From Ichthyophis bannanicus (taxonomy: Eukaryota; Chordata; Amphibia; Gymnophiona; Ichthyophiidae): DNA of 64,000 nucleotides. Location of the stretch: the NCBI GenBank assembly GCA_033557465.1, contig CM066040.1, forward strand, positions 326,758,297-326,822,296. The letters run 5' to 3'. Positions 41,407-51,286 of the stretch are shown in pieces. A program made the position numbers and the translations under genes. Numbering within the stretch: position 1 is the first letter of the stretch; each line of letters opens with the position of its first letter. The notes under the pieces were generated by a model. That model was not told the DNA's origin, did no database searches, and was given only the letters and a program-made list of their open reading frames with translations.

Positions 41407-43686
41407 CAGGGGCGGGCCAAGGGGAGTGCGGGGCCATGTGCAGAGACTCATTGCAGGGCCTCATTTGAATAAGGGGACTCATTTGCATAAATATTTGCAT
41501 AACATTAACATGCACTAACTTTTAGTAAACATGCCTCTTAATGAGTGTATGGATAAAGAAAGACTACCAGATTTCTACATTACTATACTCCAGTGCCAAC
41601 TGCCAGGCACATTAGGAAGTACTATAAACACTGACCATTTAGAACCCATAGCAAATCTGCCGAATCATAACAGCACTACCAGGACTCACAAAGCACCAAA
41701 CCCTACCTATCAAAAGGCAACACTGCAAATATTAAACCAATACAGCTCAGAGAATACCAATGCATCTCCTACTGGGGAAAGAGAACAAGTGGCACTATCA
41801 AATAGAAACTACATAAACAGAATACCTCCGCTTGGTTACACATGCAGAACATAGATCGTCACCAAACAAAGAACAAGGGATCACAATTTAGAAATAGGAA
41901 GACAATAATTAAACTGGGAACCCCAAAAGCCAAACTTGGAATGTACAAAAACACTGGAGAAATAAAACTATAAATTAATTTCCTCTTGTACTAAACAAAA
42001 CACAAAGACGTTAATGATGCACATTTCCCAGAGCTGACATATTCCAGTTAATAAATTCAAAATAAAAATGTATTTTTCTACTTTTTATTGTTTGGGCATT
42101 TTATTTTTCAGTTGCAATTGCTCCACTCACTTTCTTCTGGTTTCTTTGTGTCTTCTGCTAACTCTCCATTGTCTGCTGTCCATTTGTCCTTTCTTCTCTC
42201 CTCTAGTTTCTCTCTCTACATCTCCTTTAACATACTGATCTTCCCCTTTTGCTCTCTTTCATTTCTTTCTTTATTCCTTTTTCATCCACTCAAATTTTAC
42301 CCCTCCATCCTCAATCCTCACTTAACTCTCCCAATACCTGGCCAATTGTAGAATTTTCTTCCCTCCCACACAAAATATCTTTTCCCCTCTCCATTCTCTC
42401 TCTGAGCCCCATCCCCTTCTAGTCCTCACCCAGCATCCACTCCCTTGAAGTCCCATTCTCCCATCCTCCTGCATCAGCCCATTTCTACTCCTAGCCCACC
42501 ATCAACCATTTCCAATCCTAGCACCCTCATCAGCCCTTTCCAGTCCTATCCTAGCCCCCATCATCCCTTTTACAGTCCTATCCTAGCCCCCCATCAGCCC
42601 CTTCCAGTCCCATCCTAGCACCCCATCAGCCCATTTCCAATCCTAGCCCGCCCATCAGTTCTTTCCAGTCCTATCCTAGCCCCCATCAGCCCATTTCCAG
42701 TCCTATCCTAGCCCATCAGCCCTTTCCAGTCCCATCCTAGCCCCCCCATCAGCCCATTTCCACTTCTAGCCCCCCATCAGCCCTTTGCAGTCCTATCCTA
42801 GCCCCCCATCAGCCCCATTTCCAATCCTAGTTCCCCATCAGCCCTTTTCAAGCCTCCCCAGCCCATTTCTAATCCTAGCCCCCCCATCAGCCCTTTCCAA
42901 ATCTATCCTAGACTCCCATCAGCCCATTTCCAATCCTAGCCCCCCCATCAGTCCTTTCTAGTCCCATCCTAGCCCCCCAACAGCCCATTTACATTCCTAG
43001 TCCTCCCATCAGCCCTTTCCAGTCCTATCCTCGCCCCCATCAGCCCATTTCCAATCCTAGCCCCCATCAGCCCTTTCCAGTCCCATCCTAGCCCCCATCA
43101 GCCCATTTCCAATCCTAGCTCCCCCAACAGCCTTTTCCAGTCCTATCCTAGCCTATCAGCCCTTTCCAGTCCCATCCTAGCACCGCATCAGCCCATTTCC
43201 AATCCTAGCCCTCCCATTAGCCCTTTCCAGTCCAATCCTAACCCCTCATCAGCCAATTTCCAATCCTAGCCCTCCCATGAGCCCTTTCCAGTCCCATCCT
43301 AGCCGCCCTTCAGCCCATTTCCAATCCTAGCCCCCCATCAGCCCATTTCCAATCCTAGCCCTCCCATCAGCCCTTTCCAGTCTTATCCTAGCCCCCATCA
43401 GCCCATTTCCAATCCTAGCCCCCCATCAGCCCTTTCCAAACCTATCCTAGCCCCCCATCAGCCCATTTCCAATCCTAGCCCCCCATCAGCCCTTTCCAGT
43501 CCCATCCTAGCCCCCCCATCAGCCCATTTCCAATCCTAGCCCCCCATCAACCCATTTTCAATCCTAGCTCCCCCATCAGCCCTTTCCAGTCCCATCCTAG
43601 CATCCCATCAGCCCATTTCCAATCCTAGCCCTCCCATCAGCCCTTTCCAGTCCTATCCTAGACCCCCATCAGCCCATTTCCAGTCT
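41407..43686 (+). mobile_element. hAT-D: 3'-truncated sister of hAT-A
   Basis: Starts CAGGGGCGGGCCAAGG, matching the hAT-A end. It runs through the small ORF (41531-41854), the AT-rich polyadenylation-like segment (41880-42110), the pyrimidine-rich transition and satellite to ~43686. There the array stops abruptly against CR1 sequence. No palindrome or right terminal repeat is present, so the end is deleted. CCCTGTGA (41399-41406) would be its left target copy; no partner is visible. Confidence 0.85.
42410..43686 (+). repeat. Satellite in hAT-D, alternating long/short units
   Basis: A higher-order pattern: CAGCCCATTTCCAATCCTAG alternates with CAGCCCTTTCCAGTCCTATC-type units, giving ~57-60 bp dimers. 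This two-unit periodicity is clearer here than in hAT-A or hAT-C, implying a local expansion of a dimer. Confidence 0.85.
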
Positions 43687-44228
43687 AAAGAGGCACTGAA
43701 AAGTTCAGACAGTGAAGCTGCTAGAACTTCCCGTTCCTTCAATACTCTCAGATGTATCCCATCCAGCCTCATTGCTTTGTTTACTTTTAATTTAGCTAGC
43801 TCCTCACAAACACAATCTTCTGTAAGTCGTTAAAAATACTCATTTATTTTCTTATTTGTGGGTGTTTTCTTTAGTCCTGCTCCTGGCCATTCATCTTTTT
43901 GTTAAGCAAGTCCACTCTATCCTCATCTGCTTCCACATATGCCTCCCCTTTACCCTTGAGTCTGACAGTACCACTTTTATCCTTTTTCTTCTCACTAACA
44001 TATCTGAAAAATGTGTTGTCCCACCATTTTACTGCATTGGCTATTTTTAATTCCATTTGTATTTTTGCTTTCCTTACTCCATTCCTAGTTTCTCTCAGCC
44101 TTTCCAAATATTGATGCTTGTCTTTCTCTTTCTGTGATCTCTTCTATTTCATGAAGGTCCCCTCTTTATCTTCACCTTTTCAGCTACTTATTTTGAGAAT
44201 CATAGTGGCTTCCTTTTCCTTTTACATT
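43687..44228 (-). pseudogene. CR1-type LINE fragment (endonuclease-RT linker)
   Basis: The minus strand 44107-43871 reads ELKIANAVKWWDNTFFRYVS and GEAYVEADEDRVDLLNK, the linker between endonuclease and RT. 43790-43700 gives the start of RT (decayed GLDGIHLRVLKE-like). It is cut at 43687 against the hAT-D satellite. Confidence 0.65.
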
Positions 44229-44230
44229 TA

Positions 44231-44268
44231 TTTACTTTCCTAACAAAAAGGTATGTTAGGAAAGTAAA
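44231..44268. repeat. Perfect 15-bp inverted repeat, 8-nt loop
   Basis: TTTACTTTCCTAACA (44231-44245) and TGTTAGGAAAGTAAA (44254-44268) are exact inverse complements separated by AAAAGGTA. It lies at the edge of the CR1 fragment, so it may mark a snap-back insertion or repair junction. There is no trailing T-run to suggest a terminator. Confidence 0.7.
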
Positions 44269-44515
44269 CCTTTTTGCACATTGCAACATTGCAATATAGT
44301 GGGGATTTAAAAAAAAAAAAAAAAGGTAATCACATCGATAAATGAGGTTTACAGAGGATTGAAAGAGAGGAAACAAGCTTTTTAGATATCTTGGCAAGAG
44401 GCAAACAGTGATGTTATTATTATTTTAATTAGTCCTGCATGTAATCTTGTTATGTGATTTTATGGGTGTAAAATGTAAACCACCTTTAATGATCCTGGTC
44501 AGCTTTGCAGTATAT
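44269..44515 (+). repeat. L2/MIR-like 3' tail with A-run
   Basis: An A-run lies at 44309-44324. GTAAACCACCTTTAATGATC and GCAGTATATAAA resemble an L2-type 3' end in plus orientation. Its A/T tail appears to continue beyond 46470 (AAATTTGCTTTAAATAAATA), so the L2-a LINE would have landed in this tail. Confidence 0.5.
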
Positions 44516-46470
44516 AAATTTATTTATTTATTTATTTTATTTAACATTTTTTATATACCGCACTATTTACATCAGCGCGGTTCACATGTAACACAAATGT
44601 CCAGTGTGGGGAAACTACATTGGACTTACAATAAACAGGAATTTGAACTTGGAGAACATGTCAAACTATGTACATCACTCTTCGATCTATCTATGCATGT
44701 ATTTAAAATCCATTGTGAGGTGTAGAGTTAAGGTCGGTCAGGTGATTAACCGGGAGAGGAGGGACGGAGGGTCGGAGAGGGCGATTGGATGGATGGTGGG
44801 TAGGGATGAGGTGTGGCTACGTAATGTCTTCTAAGTTGGGGAAGCATTGCAGGAAGAGGTAGTGCTTCAAAGCCTTTCTGAATTGGTGAAGGTTGTTTAT
44901 GGCACGGATGTTGGTTGGTAGGTTGTTCCAGCATGAAGGTGCTGATAGCGCAAAGGCGCGGTCTCTGGTGGTTTTCGTACATTTGGTGATGGGTTTCGGG
45001 AGTATTAGGGAGTTGGTGGCGGCGGATCTTCTCAGTCTGTTGGGTGGGGTGAGTTGAATAAGTTCAGAAAGGGCGCTGGCTGTGCATTTGTTGATGGCTT
45101 TGAAAGTTATTGTTAAGATTTTGAAGGTGATCCTATGGCGTACTGGGAGCCAATGTAGCGTTTTCAGGATGGGGGTAATGTGCTCCCTTCTAGAGGCTTG
45201 GTGAAGGGTTCGGGCTGCAGTGTTCATTGCTAGCTGCAGCGGTTGAAGAGTGCACTTCGGAAGGCCGTGGAGAATGGAGTTCGCATAGTCGAAATGGGGC
45301 ATCACCAGTGACTGAAAGACTGTTCGAAAGTCCTCTGGCTCAAGTAGAGGTCTGATGTTACGTAACATACGGATCTTGTGGTAAATAGCTTTTGAGATGT
45401 TGCTTATCTGGGCGTTTAAGTTGAGATGTTGGTCGAGCGTTACTCCAAGGTAACGGATCGTTGACTTTGTGAGAAGTTCGGCGTCACGTACTTTCAGTGA
45501 AGGTGGCGGGGTAAATTCTTGATCTCTGCTGATGAAAAGTACATCCGTCTTTTTAAGGTTGATTTTGAGCTTCTGCGAGTGTAGCCAGTCTGTGACTGCG
45601 TTGAAACATGAGGATAATCGGGATAGGTCTGGGTGATCAGTATGTATTGGGGTGAACATGAGGACATCATCGGCATAAATTAGGCAGTTTATACCAAAGG
45701 ACCTGATGATGGAGCAGATAGGCTGCATATAGACGTTAAAGAATAGGGCAGAGAGTGAGGAACCTTGAGGGACACCCTTCGTTAATGGGAATGGGGTGGA
45801 GGTTGAGGTACCGGAGCGGACGTGTTGCCATCTGTCATGTAGGTATGAGGTACACCATGCGAGGGCGGTGCCGTGGATTCCCTTTTCGACCAGGCGGGCC
45901 AGAAGTAGATCATGACTGACGGAGTCAAAAGCCGCTGCAATGTCGAGAAAGATGAGGGCGAATCCTTGTTTGGCGTTATCTATCCCCGTTATCAGAGTGC
46001 TGAGTAGAATTGTGAGCAAGGTTTCTACACCATGTTGCTCGCGAAACCCGTGCTGGCAGGGATCGAGGGGTGAATTATCTTCGATATGTTGGCTCAGTTG
46101 ACGGTGTACTATTTTCTCTGAGATTTTAGCTAGAAGCGGTATACTGGAGATGGGTCTGTATGAGTCCATCTTTGTGGGATCCAGTTTATTGTTCTTGAGC
46201 AGTGGTCTGATTGAAGTTTGTTTTAGGCTTCGGGGGAAGATGCCTGTCTGGAATGAGGTACCGATCAGTTTAGTCAAGAAGGTGCTGAGTTCAGTACGTA
46301 GGGTTTTTATCCAGAATGCTGGACATGGGTCGTTTGGTGCCGTGGTGGTGTTTATGTTCAGAATGATGTCTTGTATTTCTCTTTCAGTTGGGGTAGTAAA
46401 GGTGGAGATGGAGCATTGGGTAGCTGTCGATACTTGTGTAGGTACAGGTGGGTGGGAAGGAGCCGGCGTA
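44516..46470 (-). mobile_element. L2-type LINE (L2-a), 5'-truncated, young
   Basis: The minus-strand 3' end is at ~44516 with AAATAAATAAATAAA. GCGGTATATAAAAAATG precedes the tail. One uninterrupted ORF2 segment occupies 46277-44817. 5' truncation occurs before the endonuclease at ~46470. It is the best preserved L2 copy in the window and the reference for those at 20530, 26973 and 56440. Confidence 0.88.
44817..46277 (-). CDS. L2-type ORF2 reverse transcriptase, uninterrupted partial
   Basis: 486 codons without a stop. RT blocks in order: SYRPISSIPLLAKISEKIV (39-57), CQHGFREQHGVETLL (74-88), FLDIAAAFDSVSH with catalytic Asp 112, KGVPQGSSLSALFFN (168-181), LIYADDVLMF with YADD at 201-204, YLGVTLDQHLNLN (276-288). 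The thumb LDYCN-equivalent is FDYANSILHGLP (329-340) and LHWLPVRHRITFK (374-386). The Met is internal to the family protein, because the endonuclease domain is missing. The RT catalytic residues are intact, but without the N-terminus it could not be autonomous. Confidence 0.9.
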   Translation of the reverse strand: MTKLIGTSFQTGIFPRSLKQTSIRPLLKNNKLDPTKMDSYRPISSIPLLAKISEKIVHRQLSQHIEDNSPLDPCQHGFREQHGVETLLTILLSTLITGIDNAKQGFALIFLDIAAAFDSVSHDLLLARLVEKGIHGTALAWCTSYLHDRWQHVRSGTSTSTPFPLTKGVPQGSSLSALFFNVYMQPICSIIRSFGINCLIYADDVLMFTPIHTDHPDLSRLSSCFNAVTDWLHSQKLKINLKKTDVLFISRDQEFTPPPSLKVRDAELLTKSTIRYLGVTLDQHLNLNAQISNISKAIYHKIRMLRNIRPLLEPEDFRTVFQSLVMPHFDYANSILHGLPKCTLQPLQLAMNTAARTLHQASRREHITPILKTLHWLPVRHRITFKILTITFKAINKCTASALSELIQLTPPNRLRRSAATNSLILPKPITKCTKTTRDRAFALSAPSCWNNLPTNIRAINNLHQFRKALKHYLFLQCFPNLEDIT

Positions 46471-47271
46471 ATTTAAAATTTGCTTTAAATAAATAAAATA
46501 TTATGTAAAGGGCACAGCCATCCATTGAGCAAGTGGTTCAATGAAAGCACAGGAAAGATGGTGGGGTGTGTAGCTCCTTCTTCCCTCTTCTGCAGCTGAA
46601 AGGGCTAAGTGTACCCAGAGGGTTCTCTCGTTCTTTGTCAAGGGGGAAAATGCTCAGAACCTCTTTGCATTCCTCACCCAGCCAGCCGCAGACATAAGAG
46701 GTCATCTATCTGCCAGGCCTCAGAGCTAGCCATCAGGTTTCAGTGGATAGGGTTAGAGAGAGAGCGTGATAATCGATGAGTCAGAGAAGTGCCGGAGACT
46801 GGACTGGATCACAAAAGGTTAAGAATGTTTCTGATGGCACAAGGCAGGTGCCACATCTTCCTGTCCGAGCAAGTTAGACCCTCCCATAAGGAATGTGCAT
46901 GGAAAATGTGTTGGCTATTTTTCAGGCCATTTTCAGACTTTCCCCCAACTTCTGGATATTTTTTCAATGTGTTTTATATAATCTCTTTAATACAAACTAT
47001 TTAAAGCACTCTAAATTGATTTAGCATGCACTAAGGATCATGAATACTTTGTGTGAGTTTTACCGCAGGGTAAGCATTATGTAGGCCCGTGCCAACAGTT
47101 ACCATGCAGTAGAAGCAGCAGCGGGGTAAAACGTCCACACTCAGAGGCAGGATGAGGGGGGATGTGGGTGTGCAGCTGGTGAGATGGCGCTACGCATTAG
47201 CTGCAATAGGTGGCTTTAAGTACAGCCGCGCTACTGGCAGTCCGCTAGCACAATAGGTGCTAGTCCTTTTT
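46471..47271. other. Unassigned between LINEs
   Basis: Starts with the A/T tail continuation (46480-46500). No gene or named repeat is recognised in the remainder. Confidence 0.35.
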
Positions 47272-47509
47272 TAAACTTACTTTTATTGATTTTAAACATT
47301 TTCCAAAATACAACTCATACTCAACAATCCAAGCAGGCTATTTCTTACAGTTCTGCACCCTCTCCCCCTAACAGCCCACCCACTATGATTAACAGAAATT
47401 AACACCTCATAACACAAACCATGCAAAATCCAACATTATACATCAGCATAACATTTCCTCCGAAGAATCTGGGTAGGGATTCCCTTTATCCCCTTCCTCC
47501 CTCCTTCAT

Positions 47510-47630
47510 AAGAACGTAAGATATGCCCAACTAGGTCAGACCAAGGGTCCATCCAGCCCCATATCCTGTTTCCAACAGTGGCCAATCCAGGTCACAAGTA
47601 CCTGTCAGAAGTTACCCAGATTCCATGCTC
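47510..47630 (-). mobile_element. CR1 3'-end fragment
   Basis: CATAAGAACGTAAGATATGC, then GACCAAGGGTCCATCCAGCC and TGGCCAATCCAGGTCACAAG, the CR1-A tail on the minus strand, inside the L1-type LINE. Confidence 0.8.
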
Positions 47631-48529
47631 CCTCCCTCCCCTCCCAACTCCTCTTCCTTACCTCCTTCCCCTTCCCTCCACTTCCATCTTCCTCAACAGA
47701 ACTCCCCAAGCATTTCTTGGGAATCTCAGTAGGCCCAACCTAGTTCAGTGCAAAATAAGATTGCCTCCACTTTGATATAGCTTCCAAATATCATCAAATT
47801 GCTCTATACAATGATTTTTATAAGCAGTGATCTCACACATTCTATACTAAAACTCCATCCACCTAACCACCATAGGCTTAGTGGGCATGGTCCATTGCTT
47901 CCAATGGCAAACTATTTCCAACATGGCCGCTGATGCTGCAGCCATGCAGTGGCTTCATATATGATCCCATTCCTTCGGTATCTTTTCCTCCCAGTGTACT
48001 ACATGAGTGGGGGCTTCTGCTCCCATTCAGGTAATAAGCCATATAACAGTGAGAGTAATCCTCTCGACTTCATATTCTTGCATTTACCTGTATTCCCCTT
48101 TAAATGTATAACTCTGTCCACGAATCCCAAATTTTTACGGTACACCTCACCATTGGATTACATTCCTGTTCTCCCCCCACAACTCCCCTCCACAACCAAA
48201 GCACTTCCTCCAGTGGAACTCTAATCTTGGCCTCCTGTTCCAACCTTACCCACTATTTGACAACCCCTCCTCCCTTCCCCACCACTCAAACACTGCTCTC
48301 AATTGAGTAGCCTCATAGTATGTTTGCAAATGGGGAACCCCCAGCCCATCTTCTGTCTACTCCCTGGCCATATGCAGTGGCTTCTTTTCTCAAATGAATT
48401 CAAATAATTTAGACTGCAACATATGCAGATAAGCAAACAGGATTTCTAAGGGCAAGGACATAAATAAAAACAGAATCCACAGCAAAATATTAATTTCAAA
48501 ATGTCCACCTTCCCAAACATGATGCATAC

Positions 48530-48755
48530 AAAAAAAAAAAAAGTGTACCTTTGAGTCAAAACTGACTCCTGAATGCCCAGCAGCTCCTGGGTTTTCTTGG
48601 CAATGTGACCGGAAGTAGATTGCTAGGCCTTTCTTCCGAGGCAATCGAGGGTTAAGTGACTTGTCCAAGGCCACAAGGAGTGCTAGTGGGAATTGGACCT
48701 TAGTCTCTTGGTTACCAAGCCAGTGATCTAACCATTAGGCTACTCCTCCTACACT
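48530..48755 (-). mobile_element. tRNA-derived SINE
   Basis: The minus-strand head GGAGGAGTAGCCTAATGG is at ~48748, the B box is degenerate (GTCCAATTCCC), the body CCTTGTGGCCTTGGACAAGT, and the region TGAGTCAAAACTGACTCCTG is shared with 28570-28600. The A-rich end is the T/A run at 48528-48542. Confidence 0.82.
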
Positions 48756-48917
48756 ATTTCCAACCATGATGCACACAGCTTCTTCCATTTTTCCAAATCC
48801 AGCTTCACAGCCTGAAGCTTAGACAGGTCATTTTGGCTGTATATTTTATTTAAATCCGAACCTATAAATTGATTCCCAAATATCTTACAGCATCCAGAGT
48901 CCATCTGAACGGGAAAG

Positions 48918-49105
48918 AGTAGTTACCTCTAACAGGTGTTCCCCAGGAGCAGCAGGAATCAGTCCTCACATATGGGTGACGTCAGCACCGACGGAGCCCT
49001 CGTGCGGAGCATTTCCCCAGCTTTCAAAGAAAGCCTTTGGGAATGCAGCGCGCATGCGCGGTCCCCTTTCCGCCCAAGGGTGCCATCTTGCTCAGTCTGA
49101 TGACA
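48918..49105 (-). repeat. DIRS-1 inverted terminal repeat, left
   Basis: CAGTCCTCACATATGGGTGA, then CGAGGGCTCC-type, GCTTTCAAAGAAAGCC and GGTGCCATCTTGCTCAGTCT are inverted at 54715-54865. The outermost ~38 bases (AGTAGTTACCTCTAACAGG) are specific to this end, as in DIRS. Confidence 0.9.
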
Positions 49106-49164
49106 TAGCTAAAAGACAGCAAAAATCAAAATGAATGATATGACTGCAACTCCAGGGGAGGAGG

Positions 49165-49275
49165 GAGGGTCGTGAGGACTGATTCCTGCTGCTCCTGAAG
49201 AACACCTGTTACAGGTGAATAACTACTGTTTCTCCAGGACCAAGCAAGAAGTCAGTCCTCACATATGGGACTCCC
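49165..49275 (-). repeat. DIRS-1 internal complementary region
   Basis: GGACTGATTCCTGCTGCTCC, then ACACCTGTTACAGGTGAATA and ACTACT, is the inverse of the left outer end (48918-48965). It runs directly into TCTCCAGGACCAAGCAAGAA, which matches the inverse of the right outer end (54882-54860). The junction copies how the two ends would meet in a circular intermediate. Confidence 0.9.
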
Positions 49276-49409
49276 CAGCTCTAGGCTACCGGGAACCCTA
49301 AGCTGAAAATATGGCTCCCTCTCAAGAGCCTCAGTATTCGTGATAAGAATATCCTCTGAGAACGCCCCCGTACGGTAGCTCAACACAAGGGCCTGAGGGT
49401 AGGAGTTGC

Positions 49410-51286
49410 CTAAACCTCAAAGAGATTACGGAGTACCGCCTGTCCGAAAGCACTGACCCTTCGGGACTCTCTCTCCAGGCAGTAATGGGCTACAAACTTC
49501 TGGCTAGAAGACCAAGTTGTGGCCCGGCAGATGTCTGCCAACGAAACAGAGCGGAGATGAGCTACTGACGCGGCTTTCACCCTGACACGGTGGGCCATGA
49601 CTCGGCCCTGCAAGGGGAGGGCGGCTGCCTTATACGCCCAGGCGATACAATCTGCTACCCAAGTGGACAATGTATGCTTGGAGACAGGTAACTCCATCTT
49701 ATTAGGGTCAAAGGAGACGAAGAGCTGAGTAGTCCCTCGATGCCCCCACATACGTTCTATGTAAAAAGACAACGTCCTCTTACAGTCCAGGGTATGCAAG
49801 ACTGTTTCAGCCCGACTGGTATGCGGCCTGGGAAAAAGGCTGAAAGAACCACCTCCTGGTTGAGGTGGAAAGAGGAGACCACTGTTGGAAGGACTTTGGG
49901 ATGGGTCTGTAGGACCACCCTGTTCCTATAGAACCGAGTGTACGGTCTATCAGAAACCAGAGCTTGTAGTTTACTCACATGTCTGGCTGAGGTAAAAGCC
50001 ACCAGGAAGAGCGCTTTCCAAGAGAGGCAGTGCAAATGGCAAGTAGCCATCGGCTCAAACGGTGGGCGAGTAAGTTGCTCCAAGACCACGTTTAAATCCC
50101 ACTCAGTGTCAGGTGGACGAACCGGAGAAGAAGCAGACCTCTGAGAAATCGGGACACCAAGGGGTGAACTGACAGACTGTCCTTCCACCGGTGAGTGGTG
50201 CGCTGACAGAGCACTGAGGTGGACCTGAACAGAGTTAGACTTAAGGCCTAGGTCTGACAGGTGAAGTAGATACTGCAGTACTACTGGCACAAGGCAAGAG
50301 AAGGGATCATCATTGCGCTGAACACACGATACCATAAACCTATGCCGCTTGAGGGCATAGGACTTTCTGGTGGACTGACTCCTAGAGGCCAAAACCACCT
50401 CTTCAACCTCCTTAGATAGAAGTAAGGGAGCTAGCACTATCCTTTCAGCAGCCAGGCCATCAACTGGAGAGACCTGAGATTGGGGTGCAGAAGGGAACCC
50501 TGCTCTTGAGACAGGAGATCGTGTTGCAACCCCAGAGGGAATGGAGTTTCCACTGCCAACTGCAGCAGAAGTGGAAACCAGGGCTGCCTCGGCCATCTGG
50601 GGGCTACCAGAATCACTGAGGCCTTGTCCTGGAGAATCTTGAAGAGAGTTCGGGCCACCAGGGGCGTGGGAGGAAACGCATACAGGAGGCCCGTAGACCA
50701 AGAGATCAGAAAAGCATCTGCTTTCATCCTCAGGGGATGCGGCTGTCTGGAGCAAAACCCGGGCAGTTGACGGTTTTGTGGACTTGCAAAGAAATCGATG
50801 GATGGAAGTCCCCAGCGGAGGAAGATCTGCTGGACCACCAATGGATTCAACTGCCATTCGTGAAGCTGGAAAATCCTGCTTAGCTTGTCTGCTAGGAAAT
50901 TCTCCTGACCAGGTAGATAAACTGCTTTGAGAAACATGCCTTGTTTGACTGCAAAGGAGCAAAGGGCCAATGCCTCCTGACATAGGAGCCTGGACCCCGT
51001 GTCCTTGTTTGTTCACATAGAACATTGCCACCTGATTGTCCGTCTGAATTAGGACAGACTGGTGAGAGAGGGCATGAGAAAATGCCTGAAGAGCTAAGCG
51101 GATTGCTCGCAGCTCCAAAAGATTGATTTGCTGCGTGGCCTCTCGAGGAGACCAGAGGCCTTGAGTGCACGTGCCCTGGCAATGTGCACCCCAGCCCTTT
51201 AAGGAAGCATCGGTCGTCAGCACCCTTGTGTGTACCGGGGCCTGAAAAGGTACCCCCTGAGAAGGTTTGGGAGATGTAGCCACCAC
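49410..51286 (-). pseudogene. DIRS-1 RNase H + tyrosine recombinase, one frameshift
   Basis: The 51286-49757 frame (509 codons) starts at an internal Met. RNase H acidic residues are Asp 26 (LTTDAS), Glu 58 (NLLELRAI) and Asp 83 (QTDNQVAMFYVNKQ). LPGQENFLADKLSR is in a shifted frame near 50910. The recombinase N-terminal block is KSYALKRHRF, then LSDLGLKSNSVQVHLSAL. TSARHVSKLQALVSDRPYTR is the first catalytic Arg region. A frameshift near 49795 leads to 49799-49410 with VSFDPNKMELPVSKHTLS, MAHRVRVKAAS (H-x-x-R) and FVAHYCLE, which carries the nucleophile Tyr. All catalytic residues appear present; only frames are broken. Confidence 0.88.
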
